Shown: positions 54,467 through 62,906 of the stretch, piece by piece
How positions within the stretch are numbered: position 1 is the first letter of the stretch
Layout: each line of letters opens with the position of its first letter
Origin: Roseovarius aestuariivivens
Lineage (GTDB): Bacteria > Pseudomonadota > Alphaproteobacteria > Rhodobacterales > Rhodobacteraceae
Direction of reading: 5' to 3'
Length of the DNA: 64,000 nt
NCBI RefSeq assembly: GCF_004761875.1
Contig: NZ_SJEY01000002.1
Location: 1 to 64,000 of the forward strand
The notes under the pieces: model-generated
Seen by the model: only the letters and a program-made list of their open reading frames with translations
The model's database searches: none
What the model was told of the DNA's origin: nothing
Program-made: the position numbers and the translations under genes

Positions 54467-55759
54467 ATGGTCGACATCGCCACCCGCGTCTGGAACCACA
54501 AGTGGAAGATCGACCCGATCGTCCGCTCGCTCATCGACACGGATTTCTACAAGCTCCTGATGTGCCAGTCGGTCTTCCGCAACAGCCCCGACACCACCGT
54601 CACCTTCTCGCTCATCAACCGGACCAAATCGATCCGCCTCGCCGACATCGTCGACGAGGGCGAGCTGCGCGAACAGCTCGACCACATCCGCTCGCTCTCG
54701 CTGTCACGCGGCGAAAGCACCTGGATGCGCGGCAACACCTTCTATGGCCAGCGCCAGATGTTCACGCCGGAATTCATGGACTGGTTCGAACAGTTGCGCC
54801 TGCCGCCCTATCACCTCGAAAAACGCGACGGGCAGTATGCGCTCACCTTCGAAGGCCCCTGGCCCGAGGTCATGCTGTGGGAGATCCCCGCACTCGCCGT
54901 CATCATGGAACTTCGCTCGCGCGCCGTCCTGCACGACATGAAACGCTTCGAGCTTCAGGTGCTTTATGCCCGCGCCATGACCCAGCTTTGGGAAAAGGTC
55001 GAGCGCCTGCGCGGCATCCCCAGCTTGCGCATCGCCGATTTCGGCACACGGCGGCGGCACAGCTTCCTCTGGCAGGACTGGTGCGTGCAGGCCATGACCG
55101 AACGGCTCGGCGATACGTTTGTGGGCACCTCGAACTGCCTTATCGCAAAGAACCGCGACCTCGAGGCGATCGGCACCAACGCGCATGAACTGCCCATGGT
55201 CTACGCCGCGCTGGCCGACACCGACGAGGAACTCCGTCAAGCCCCCTACCGCGTGCTCGCCGACTGGCATGACGAGCATTCCGGCAACCTGCGCATCATC
55301 CTGCCCGATACATACGGTACCGAAGGGTTCCTGGCCAACGCGCCCGACTGGCTGGCGGGCTGGACCGGCATCCGCATCGACAGCGGCGCCCCCGAGGCCG
55401 GGGCCGAAACCGCAATCCGCTGGTGGAAAGAGCGCGGCGAGGACCCGCGCGAAAAGCTCATCATCTTCTCGGATGGTCTGGACGAAGACCGCATTCTCGC
55501 CCTGCACAAACAATTCGCGGGCCGGGTCAAGGTCTCCTTCGGCTGGGGCACGCTCCTCACCAACGATTTCCGCGGCCTGACCCCCGGCGACGCCCTCGCC
55601 CCCTTCTCAATGGTCTGCAAAGCCGTCGCCGCCAACGGCCGGCCCACGGTCAAGCTCTCGGACAACCCCAACAAGGCGATGGGCCCCGCCGACGAGGTGG
55701 CGCGGTATAAGCGGGTGTTCGGAGTTGGGGAGCAGGAAGCGATGGAGGTGGTGGTGTAA
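54467..55759 (+). CDS. pncB: Nicotinate phosphoribosyltransferase
   Basis: A 430-residue NAPRTase. The N terminus [19 protein letters not shown] is diagnostic. Further motifs are [30 protein letters not shown] and [14 protein letters not shown]. It makes nicotinate mononucleotide from nicotinate and PRPP in NAD salvage. It is divergent from the peroxidase gene. Confidence 0.95.
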   Translation: MVDIATRVWNHKWKIDPIVRSLIDTDFYKLLMCQSVFRNSPDTTVTFSLINRTKSIRLADIVDEGELREQLDHIRSLSLSRGESTWMRGNTFYGQRQMFTPEFMDWFEQLRLPPYHLEKRDGQYALTFEGPWPEVMLWEIPALAVIMELRSRAVLHDMKRFELQVLYARAMTQLWEKVERLRGIPSLRIADFGTRRRHSFLWQDWCVQAMTERLGDTFVGTSNCLIAKNRDLEAIGTNAHELPMVYAALADTDEELRQAPYRVLADWHDEHSGNLRIILPDTYGTEGFLANAPDWLAGWTGIRIDSGAPEAGAETAIRWWKERGEDPREKLIIFSDGLDEDRILALHKQFAGRVKVSFGWGTLLTNDFRGLTPGDALAPFSMVCKAVAANGRPTVKLSDNPNKAMGPADEVARYKRVFGVGEQEAMEVVV

Positions 55760-55924
55760 GCCGCGCCATCGACGGGCCGCGGTACGGCGTCCTGACCTTT
55801 GTGCGATGCACTTTATGGTGACGATTCCGCAAACGGACCGGTCAGCGCGCGAGCGTCGATATCGCCGTGCCGTGGGGGCGGCCTGGCGATGGCGCGGCGG
55901 CCTTCGGCCTCGATTCCGCGCCAG
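55760..55924. repeat. Dispersed ~165-bp repeat, copy B
   Basis: Starts at the last base region of pncB. The left end GCCGCGCCATCGACGGGC (55760-55777) is an inverted repeat of GCCTGGCGATGGCGCGGC (55881-55898), 16 of 18 matching. As in copy A, the right end runs on into GGCGGCCTTCGGCCTCG. Shared internal blocks are CCTGAC, CACTTTAT and TTCCGCAAA in the same order and spacing. Confidence 0.6.
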
Positions 55925-55938
55925 CTAAATTCTCGCGA

Positions 55939-56358
55939 TCACTCCAAATCCACCGACCCCCGCAGCGCCTTCACCTCCCCGCGCTTCTTCTTCGCCTCCA
56001 CCCGCTTCCGCTTCTGATTCTTCGACACCTTCGTCGGGATCCGCCGCTTGGGCGTCTCCGTCGCCTTCCGGATCAGCTCCGCCAGGCGCTCCCGTGCGAT
56101 CTCGCGGTTGCGCGCCTGGCTGCGTTCTTCCGAAACCTGAAGCACCACCGCGCCTTCTTTCGTCCAGCGCCGTCCGGCGATCCGTCGCAGCCGCCGCTTG
56201 ACCGGGTCGGGCAGGTTCGGCGACCGCTCCGCCTCGAAGCGCAGTTCGACCGCCGAGGACACCTTGTTCACGTTCTGCCCGCCCGGTCCGCCGGCGCGGA
56301 TGAACTGCTCGGTGATCTCCCAATCCTCAATCGAAATGCGGTCTGTGATCTTCAGCAT
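55939..56358 (-). CDS. arfB: Alternative ribosome-rescue peptidyl-tRNA hydrolase ArfB
   Basis: A 139-residue ArfB (YaeJ) protein. The catalytic GGQ motif is in FIRAGGPGGQNVNKVSSAVE. The C-terminal tail is very basic (PKRRIPTKVSKNQKRKRVEA), as needed to enter the empty mRNA channel of a stalled ribosome. It releases peptides from ribosomes stalled without a stop codon. Length is normal. Confidence 0.93.
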   Translation of the reverse strand: MLKITDRISIEDWEITEQFIRAGGPGGQNVNKVSSAVELRFEAERSPNLPDPVKRRLRRIAGRRWTKEGAVVLQVSEERSQARNREIARERLAELIRKATETPKRRIPTKVSKNQKRKRVEAKKKRGEVKALRGSVDLE

Positions 56359-56432
56359 GGGGTCCTCAAAATTCTGTACAAAATGGACAATGCCCCTGAA
56401 AAACTAGGGACAAAATGTACAAAAACCAGAAA

Positions 56433-56455
56433 GGGCCACTCCAAAGGAGCGGCCC
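56433..56455 (-). terminator. Stem-loop downstream of the small-RNA-like locus
   Basis: GGGCCACTCC / GGAGCGGCCC (10-bp stem with one G-T type mismatch, loop AAA), followed on the minus strand by TTT and, five bases on, five more T. A plausible terminator for a minus-strand transcript starting near 56640. Confidence 0.5.
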
Positions 56456-56645
56456 CTAAAGGTTTCCGGAGGCGGGCCGGTTAGGCCGTGCCAATCCGGG
56501 TGGTCTCAACGCCCGAGGGCTGCCTCAGACGCGGTCCTCCCTGACTGTTCCGACACCTCGCTCCAATCCCTTTATAGACACTGGACCACCTCCTTTCGCT
56601 TGTTGAACTCACCTTCAGCCTGCCACAGTTTTCGGCGTTGTCAAA
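56456..56645 (-). ncRNA. Leader or small-RNA-like locus (unidentified)
   Basis: On the minus strand a clear -35-like TTGACA lies at 56644-56639; the -10 is weak. At 56596-56590 stands a very strong AAAGGAGG ribosome site, followed by a GTG frame of 18 codons (56581-56525, SIKGLERGVGTVREDRV) and then GC-rich paired segments up to the stem-loop at 56455. Either it encodes this short peptide, or it is a structured RNA that only contains a ribosome-site-like sequence. No family recognised. The rest of 56359-56432 and 56646-56696 shows nothing. Confidence 0.4.
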
Positions 56646-56696
56646 ACAAAATGCAGGGGTCGGGAAAAATTTCTCCACAGGATATGGCGGGGCTGC

Positions 56697-57623
56697 CTAA
56701 TTCGCTTGCAGCACCCCCACGCATTGCCCCGGCAGGTCCGCCATGGTCAGTTCGCGCCGCGGCTTGGGCTTAGGCGCGTTGGGATCGGGTGGCGGCGGGT
56801 TCAGGATATTCTGCACCCACTGTTCCGCATCCGCGCAGCCATCCCCCGCCGGCGGCTCCGACTGGTTCACGCAACCGCCTGATCCCGCAGGACATTTCAG
56901 CCTGACATGAAAGTGGTAGTGATGCCCCCACCAAGGCCGGATCTTGCGCAGCCAGCTTCGGTCGCCGGTTTCGTCCTGACACATCCGCACCTTGGCGCCG
57001 GGGAACACAAAAATTCTGGCGGTGCGCGGATCCTTGGCGGCGGCCTTCATGATCTCGTGATGCTGCCGCGTCCACTTGTCATTGGTGTAGGCCCCATTGG
57101 CACGGCGCAGCGAAGTGCTTGAAATGTTTTCCCTTTCCGCCCGGCTCAGGTTCAGTCGCTTGGGCGCAAGCATCCACACATCGATGTCGAGCCCCATCTG
57201 GTGGCTGCGATGCCCAGACAGCATTGGCCCGCCGCGCGGCTGGCTGATATCCCCGATATAAAGCCCCTCCCAGCCCGGCTGGGACGCCGCGAAACGAGAC
57301 AGCTTTTCAATGAAATCAATCGTTTCAGGGTGCCCCCAGTTGCGGTTCCGGCTCAGCCGCATCGCCTGCCAGGTGGGTCCCGTTTCAGGAAGCTCCACAC
57401 CCCCGGCCATGCAGCCCTTGGCGTAGCTGCCAAAGGGGCGCGGACCCTGGCTTGACGCGCGCGCCTTGGCGCCAAAAAGCTGTTTCGCCTCAACGCCCTG
57501 CATCGAGGCAGGGATATTCTGAGTTGATACAACCTGTTGAGATCTCGCCTCTTTTTCGGGCGCAGAACTTTCGCACCCGGCAACGAAGACACTCAGTAGG
57601 AGGATTTTGGCAATGCGGTTCAT
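56697..57623 (-). CDS. mepA: Penicillin-insensitive murein endopeptidase
   Basis: A 308-residue MepA. Lipoprotein signal ILLLSVFVAGCESS with lipobox Cys at 17. The LAS-metallopeptidase motifs are PMLSGHRSHQMGLDIDVWML (zinc His and Asp) and WWGHHYHFHVRLKCP. It cuts D-Ala-meso-DAP cross-links in peptidoglycan. A proline-rich C-terminal stretch (NPPPPDPNAPKPKP) is outside the catalytic domain. It overlaps the upstream MFS gene's stop by 4 bp. Confidence 0.92.
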   Translation of the reverse strand: MNRIAKILLLSVFVAGCESSAPEKEARSQQVVSTQNIPASMQGVEAKQLFGAKARASSQGPRPFGSYAKGCMAGGVELPETGPTWQAMRLSRNRNWGHPETIDFIEKLSRFAASQPGWEGLYIGDISQPRGGPMLSGHRSHQMGLDIDVWMLAPKRLNLSRAERENISSTSLRRANGAYTNDKWTRQHHEIMKAAAKDPRTARIFVFPGAKVRMCQDETGDRSWLRKIRPWWGHHYHFHVRLKCPAGSGGCVNQSEPPAGDGCADAEQWVQNILNPPPPDPNAPKPKPRRELTMADLPGQCVGVLQAN

Positions 57624-58987
57624 TCGGTCACGTCCCCTTCCGCTTTGACGTACCTTAACAACAGCAATCCGATCACGAAAAGCACAATCAGAGGCGACAC
57701 GCCAATTCGCGCACTCCCGCTCAGACTTGTCACCAGACCGATCAGCGCCGGCGCGATAAAGGCCGTCGCCCGACCCGACATACCGTAAAGGCCGAAGCTC
57801 TCGGTCGGCGCGGCCGGATCAGTGTGGCGCACCATCATTGACCGGCTGGCCGCCTGCAAGGTGCCGCCAAGACCGCCGATCAGAATGCCGCAGCCGAAAA
57901 ATATCACGTCCGGAACCGTCGAGCCCACCGCGAGCGGCACCCCGAAAACCTGCGTACGCTCCATGCTGACAACCGTGATGCAAACGGCGATAAGCCCCCA
58001 TATCGAAAGAAGAATAACGGGCTTGGGCCCAAAGCGGCGATCGGCCTTGCCCCCGATCCAGCTAAAGCCCGCGGCGGCAATGGCGCTGACGATGCCGAAG
58101 ACCCCGACCTGAACGATCGACCAGTCCAGCACCAGCGTGGCATAGGTGCCACCGAAGCCGTAGAGCCCGTTCAGCGCATCGCGATAAAACATCGACGAAC
58201 CAAGATAGGCCAAGAGACTTTGCCGGCTGGGCAGTTTGGCGACCGACTGCGCGAGCAGGTGCAGCGCCCGGCGCACGGTGTGATCAGGACGGCTCCGAAC
58301 CGGTTCGCGCACCCAGAGGAAGTAGGGGATCATGAACACCGCAAACCAGAGCGCGGTGAACGGACCGACGATGCGCTTGTCCTGCTCGCTGGCCGGATCG
58401 AGCCCAAAGGCGGGATCCAGCCCGACGATGGTCTTTCCGCCGTCCATCGTCTGAAAAAAGAGGAGCATGATCGCAAGCGCGCTCAGCCCGCCGATATATC
58501 CGAAGGCAAAGCCCGATCCCGAGACCTGACCGACAGTATCGGGCGGACCAAGCGATGGCAGCTGTGAATTCACAAAGATCAGAGCATATTCCGCCCCGAT
58601 GAAGCCAAGACCGAAAAGACACAGCGCCAACAACATGTTGGAGCCATCCGGCGCGGTCAGCCACAGACCAGAAGCTCCGACCACATAGAGCGCGGAAAAC
58701 CCGACGATCCACGGCAGGCGGCGCCCGGCGGTATCGGCCATGGCCCCCATGACCGGTGCGCCGAACGCGATGATCAGCCCGGCAAGGGCCAGGCACCAGG
58801 ACCAGAGCGTTTGCGCTTCGGCGTCGGCGGCGCTTTCGGTCAGGCCCTGCCCGAGGAAATGCGCTGACGCGACAGATGCGAAATAGGGGCCGAAGACGAA
58901 GGTGACGAGGAGCGTGTGATAGGGCTGGCTTGCCCAGTCGAAAAAGTACCAGCCCCAAAGCCGCTTGCGCGCCGAAATCTCTGCCAT
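57620..58987 (-). CDS. MFS transporter, UMF1 family
   Basis: A 455-residue 12-TM transporter that opens ARKRLWGWYFFDWASQPYHT, the hallmark of the UMF1 (ATG22-like) family. It contains FGAPVMGAMADTAGRRLPWI as the major-facilitator loop and SRSMMVRHTDPAAPTESFGL. Members may export amino acids or other small molecules. Coupled to mepA, so it could relate to recycling of wall fragments; this is inference. Confidence 0.88.
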   Translation of the reverse strand: MAEISARKRLWGWYFFDWASQPYHTLLVTFVFGPYFASVASAHFLGQGLTESAADAEAQTLWSWCLALAGLIIAFGAPVMGAMADTAGRRLPWIVGFSALYVVGASGLWLTAPDGSNMLLALCLFGLGFIGAEYALIFVNSQLPSLGPPDTVGQVSGSGFAFGYIGGLSALAIMLLFFQTMDGGKTIVGLDPAFGLDPASEQDKRIVGPFTALWFAVFMIPYFLWVREPVRSRPDHTVRRALHLLAQSVAKLPSRQSLLAYLGSSMFYRDALNGLYGFGGTYATLVLDWSIVQVGVFGIVSAIAAAGFSWIGGKADRRFGPKPVILLSIWGLIAVCITVVSMERTQVFGVPLAVGSTVPDVIFFGCGILIGGLGGTLQAASRSMMVRHTDPAAPTESFGLYGMSGRATAFIAPALIGLVTSLSGSARIGVSPLIVLFVIGLLLLRYVKAEGDVTE

Positions 58988-59038
58988 ACTGCCCCCTTTT
59001 CGCGGCGACTATGGCGAGGCTTGGGTGACGCTGGCAAG

Positions 59039-59575
59039 CTAATCCTGCATTGGCGGCCAGGGTCGGGTCGCATCGGCGTCGATCCAGCGGTCGACCCACT
59101 CGGGAACCGCCGGGCTCTGCGCGTCGACGCCCATCTCTGCGGCCACCTGTGCGGGTGGCACGATACCGTCGCGTCCGGTTACGGCGGCGCGATAAAGGAT
59201 GTGATTGGCGCACTCACCGTTCTTTTGCCACATCGACTGCTCGAGATACATGAACCGGTCATCCCAGCAGATCGCCCGTGATCGCATCTCGACCACCTCG
59301 AACATCCGGATTCGCCGGCGGTACCGCACGCTGGCCCCAGCCACGGTCAGACCCCACCGCTGATTGCGCAATGTGGTTGCCAAACCGGTGCGTACCGCCA
59401 ACGGGATACGCCCCAGGTCATAAAGCGTGAGCGTCCGCCCGTTGTTGAGCTCCATCCAGAGGTCGATATCCCAAGGCAGGCAGATGTGGTGGGATACATG
59501 ACAATCCGTCAGCCCCAGACGCGGCGCGCGGCGGTATTTCAGCAACTGCCAGACCATGCGGATGACTGGATACAT
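59039..59575 (-). CDS. Thioesterase-superfamily protein
   Basis: A 178-residue hot-dog-fold protein of the THEM6 / acyl-CoA thioesterase-like group: SHHICLPWDIDLWMELNNGR, YDLGRIPLAVRTGLATTLRN, ASVRYRRRIRMFEVVEMRSR. The Asp in the WDIDLW region matches the catalytic place of 4HBT-like enzymes. An AAAGGAGG site precedes the ATG at 59575. Substrate unknown. Confidence 0.82.
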   Translation of the reverse strand: MYPVIRMVWQLLKYRRAPRLGLTDCHVSHHICLPWDIDLWMELNNGRTLTLYDLGRIPLAVRTGLATTLRNQRWGLTVAGASVRYRRRIRMFEVVEMRSRAICWDDRFMYLEQSMWQKNGECANHILYRAAVTGRDGIVPPAQVAAEMGVDAQSPAVPEWVDRWIDADATRPWPPMQD

Positions 59576-59702
59576 GTCACGTCCTCCTTTTGCTGGCCGT
59601 GTTTGACCAAAGCCGGGCAAGGGTCAACCACAACCCCGCGTCAGACTTGCGCATTTTCGTCTGCGCGCTTAGGTGAGGGCCAGACACACAGGAGCACGCA
59701 TC

Positions 59703-59987
59703 ATGATGGCAATCTACGGCCCCCTTAGGCTGATCCTCGACGTGGTTTTCTTCATCATGATCGCGCATGTAATCATGAGCTGGCTCATCAGCTTTCAGGT
59801 GCTCAATCTCGGGCAGCAATTCGTCGCGCAGATCTGGGAAGGCCTTAATCGGTTGCTTGCACCAATCTACGAGCCGATCCGCCGGTTTCTGCCAGACACC
59901 CGGCCGCTCGACCTTGCGCCGCTGGTGGCGATCATCATCGTGCTGTCCCTGCGCGATTTCATCCTGCCGGAGCTTTTGCTGCGCTAA
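59703..59987 (+). CDS. YggT-family membrane protein
   Basis: A 94-residue protein with two membrane segments (residues ~7-28 and ~68-88) and the family motif LNRLLAPIYEPIRRFLPDTR followed by LDLAPLVAIIIVL. YggT proteins are linked to osmotic stress and cell division in other bacteria. Two ATGs in tandem (59703 and 59706) are possible starts; a ribosome site AGGAG is just upstream. Confidence 0.88.
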   Translation: MMAIYGPLRLILDVVFFIMIAHVIMSWLISFQVLNLGQQFVAQIWEGLNRLLAPIYEPIRRFLPDTRPLDLAPLVAIIIVLSLRDFILPELLLR

Positions 59988-60034
59988 ACGCGCGGGCGGA
60001 CCCTTGTTTACCGAATCCTGATGTGAAAAAGTCA

Positions 60035-60063
60035 CCGTAAGAGCAGAAACAAAAAACTTACGG
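60035..60063. promoter_or_regulatory. Inverted repeat CCGTAAG-N15-CTTACGG before recQ
   Basis: Perfect 7-bp arms separated by an A-rich 15-base spacer, ending 8 bp before the recQ ATG. It could be an operator or an RNA hairpin controlling translation. Confidence 0.35.
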
Positions 60064-60071
60064 GCCTTCAC

Positions 60072-62111
60072 ATGCAAAGCGCTGCCACGCTGTTGCGGGA
60101 TATCTTCGGATTCGATGCGTTCCGCCCCGGGCAAGAAGAGATCGTGCACACCGTGCGCGCGGGCATCAACACCCTCGCCATTATGCCGACGGGTGGCGGG
60201 AAATCCCTTTGCTATCAATTACCTGCGCTGATGCGCGATGGTGTCACCGTGGTGATCTCGCCTTTGATTGCCCTGATGCGCGATCAGGTGCGCGCGCTGC
60301 GCGCCGTCGGCGTTGAAGCCGGCGCGCTGACTTCCGGCAATACCGAAGAGGAAACTCGCGAGGTTTGGGATGCGCTGGAAGCCGGGCGCCTCAAACTTCT
60401 TTATATTGCACCCGAACGGCTTTCTGCCGGATCGGCGATCGGCATGCTGCGGCGGATCGGCGTGTCGCTCATTGCAGTCGACGAGGCCCATTGCGTCAGC
60501 CAATGGGGCCACGATTTTCGCCCGGACTACCTGCGTATCGGCGATCTTCGGCGCGCACTCGGCGTGCCGCTCGCGGCCTTCACCGCCACAGCCGATGCCG
60601 AGACCCAGCAGGAAATCGTCGAGAAGCTGTTCGAGGGCCGCGCACCGCAGACCTTCCTGCGCGGCTTTGACCGGCCCAATATTCATCTGGCCTTCGCCGC
60701 AAAGGACAGCCCCCGCCGACAAATCCTTGATTTTGCGGGCGCCCGGAAAGGGCAATCCGGTATCGTCTACTGCGGCACGCGCGCCAAGACCGAGACCCTG
60801 GCCGCGGCGCTGGCACAGGACGGACACAAGACCTGCTTTTACCACGGCGGCATGGAGGCGGAGGCGCGACGGGATGTCGAGCGACGTTTCAGCGCCGAGG
60901 AAGGCTTGATCGTGGTGGCAACAGTGGCTTTCGGAATGGGCGTGGACAAGCCCGATATCCGCTGGGTCGCACATGCCGATCTGCCAAAGTCGATCGAAGC
61001 CTATTATCAGGAGATCGGCCGCGCCGGGCGCGATGGCGCGCCCGCCGAAACGCTGACGCTGTTCGGAGCGGACGATATCCGGTTGCGTCGGTCCCAAATC
61101 GACGAAGGCCTCGCGCCACCCGAACGGCGTGCTGCTGATCATGCGCGGCTAAACGCGCTTCTCGGTCTCGCCGAAACCCACGGATGTCGACGGCAGACCT
61201 TACTACGCTATTTCGGCGAGACGCCGCAGCCCTGCGGCAACTGCGACACCTGCGCCAATCCAGTCGATACGTTCGATGGCACCGAGGCCGTGCAGAAGGC
61301 TCTCTCGGCGATCCTTCGCACCGAGGAATTCTTTGGTGCGGGCCATTTGATAGATATCCTTACCGGCACGGAAACCGACAAGATTCGCGCGCGCGGTCAT
61401 GACCGTTTGCCGACGTTTGGCGTTGGTCAGGACACGCCGCGCCGCGTTTGGCAGGGGCTTTTTCGACAGATGATGGGGCATGACCTTATCCGGCCCGATC
61501 CAAGCCGGCACGGGGCGCTGCGTCTTACGGAAAAGGCGCTGCCGGTTCTGCGCGGTCTCGAATCCGTCACGCTAAGGCGCGACACGCTTGACACTAAGGC
61601 GCGCCGTCCGACGCCCAAGGCGCTTGTGTCGGATGAGGATGCGCCACTCCTGTCCGCGCTCAAGGCCAAACGCCGGGCGCTTGCTGAAGCCGCGAACGTA
61701 CCCGCCTATATCGTGTTCACCGATCGTAGCCTGATCGAGATGGCGGAAACCCGGCCCCGCACCCTGGACGATATGGCGCGCGTAAACGGAGTAGGCGCCA
61801 AGAAACTGGAACAATACGGCGCGGACTTCCTGTCGGTGATCAACGGCGAAGCCACAACCATGCATCCCACCCGTCGAAAGATTGCCGGGCGAGAGGCCGG
61901 CACGATCTACGACCGCCTGCAGGAGGTGCAGGCGGATCTGGCGCGCGGCGAAGACGGGATCGAGAAACCGCTCAGCTGTTCGGCGTCTCTTCTGGCCAAG
62001 GTCGCCGCGACACGCCCGCGCGACCTGAACGGGCTGACGCGGCTCTTGGGAGACAAGCGCGCCGAACGATTTGGTCCCGCCTTTCTGGACGTTCTGCACG
62101 CGGCGGACTAG
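60072..62111 (+). CDS. recQ: ATP-dependent DNA helicase RecQ
   Basis: A 679-residue RecQ. Motif I is MPTGGGKSLCYQ near residue 37, motif II AVDEAHCVSQWGHDFRPDY, motif VI QEIGRAGRDG. The zinc-binding RQC domain has four Cys (GCRRQTLLRYF..QPCGNCDTCANP). One HRDC domain (AEAANVPAYIVFTDRSLIEM) is clear, and a second HRDC-like repeat occupies the last ~70 residues. RecQ unwinds DNA in recombination and replication-fork repair. Confidence 0.96.
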   Translation: MQSAATLLRDIFGFDAFRPGQEEIVHTVRAGINTLAIMPTGGGKSLCYQLPALMRDGVTVVISPLIALMRDQVRALRAVGVEAGALTSGNTEEETREVWDALEAGRLKLLYIAPERLSAGSAIGMLRRIGVSLIAVDEAHCVSQWGHDFRPDYLRIGDLRRALGVPLAAFTATADAETQQEIVEKLFEGRAPQTFLRGFDRPNIHLAFAAKDSPRRQILDFAGARKGQSGIVYCGTRAKTETLAAALAQDGHKTCFYHGGMEAEARRDVERRFSAEEGLIVVATVAFGMGVDKPDIRWVAHADLPKSIEAYYQEIGRAGRDGAPAETLTLFGADDIRLRRSQIDEGLAPPERRAADHARLNALLGLAETHGCRRQTLLRYFGETPQPCGNCDTCANPVDTFDGTEAVQKALSAILRTEEFFGAGHLIDILTGTETDKIRARGHDRLPTFGVGQDTPRRVWQGLFRQMMGHDLIRPDPSRHGALRLTEKALPVLRGLESVTLRRDTLDTKARRPTPKALVSDEDAPLLSALKAKRRALAEAANVPAYIVFTDRSLIEMAETRPRTLDDMARVNGVGAKKLEQYGADFLSVINGEATTMHPTRRKIAGREAGTIYDRLQEVQADLARGEDGIEKPLSCSASLLAKVAATRPRDLNGLTRLLGDKRAERFGPAFLDVLHAAD

Positions 62112-62144
62112 ATCAGCCCGAAATGGAAAGCCAGAGGAACGAGT

Positions 62145-62906
62145 ATGCTGATCGTCGTATCGCCCGCCAAGAAGTTGGACATGAACCCGGTGGAGGGTGT
62201 GACCGCCACCAAGCCAAGGTTTCGCAAGGAAGCCGATGAATTGGCCGAGGTGGCGCGTGGACTATCCCGAGGCGAGTTGAAAAAGCTGATGGGGATCAGT
62301 GACGATCTCGCCAAGCTGAATGCGGATCGCTTCCGCGATTTCGGCGAGATGGAGCGCAAGCCCGCGGCGCTTGCCTTTGCCGGGGACACGTACCAGGGCC
62401 TCGAGGCGAAGAGCCTGGACGCCGAAGAATTGGACTGGGCGCAGGATCACCTGAGGATCCTGTCCGGGCTTTACGGGCTGTTACGTCCGCTTGACGAGAT
62501 CGAGCCCTATCGCCTTGAAATGGGCAGTCGACTTAAGACCGGTCTCGGCAAAACGCTCTATGAGTACTGGGGGGACAAGATCGCGAAGCGGCTCAATGCC
62601 GATGCCGAGGCCGTCAATGGCGATCTGCTGATCAACTGCGCCAGCCAGGAATATTTCGGCGCAGTCGACCGTGACGCGCTGAAGCTCCGGGTGATCACAC
62701 CGATCTTCAAGGAAGTGAAGAACGGCGAGCCGAAGATCGTAAGCTTTTACGCCAAGAAGGCCCGGGGCGCGATGGCGCGGTTTATTGTCCAGAACCGACT
62801 GACCAAGGCCGAGGGACTCAAAGACTTCGACACTGGCGGCTACACCTATGACGCCGGGTTTTCAGAAGGAGACGACTGGGTCTTTCTGCGCGACGCGCAG
62901 AACTGA
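62145..62906 (+). CDS. yaaA: Peroxide stress protein YaaA
   Basis: A 253-residue YaaA (DUF328): LIVVSPAKKLDMNPVEGVTA at the start, FAGDTYQGLEAKSLDAEELD, YGLLRPLDEIEPYRLEMGSR and INCASQEYFGAVD. It lowers free iron and protects DNA during peroxide stress and has a DNA-binding fold. It begins 33 bp after recQ and is probably co-transcribed, linking DNA repair and oxidative stress. Confidence 0.93.
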   Translation: MLIVVSPAKKLDMNPVEGVTATKPRFRKEADELAEVARGLSRGELKKLMGISDDLAKLNADRFRDFGEMERKPAALAFAGDTYQGLEAKSLDAEELDWAQDHLRILSGLYGLLRPLDEIEPYRLEMGSRLKTGLGKTLYEYWGDKIAKRLNADAEAVNGDLLINCASQEYFGAVDRDALKLRVITPIFKEVKNGEPKIVSFYAKKARGAMARFIVQNRLTKAEGLKDFDTGGYTYDAGFSEGDDWVFLRDAQN

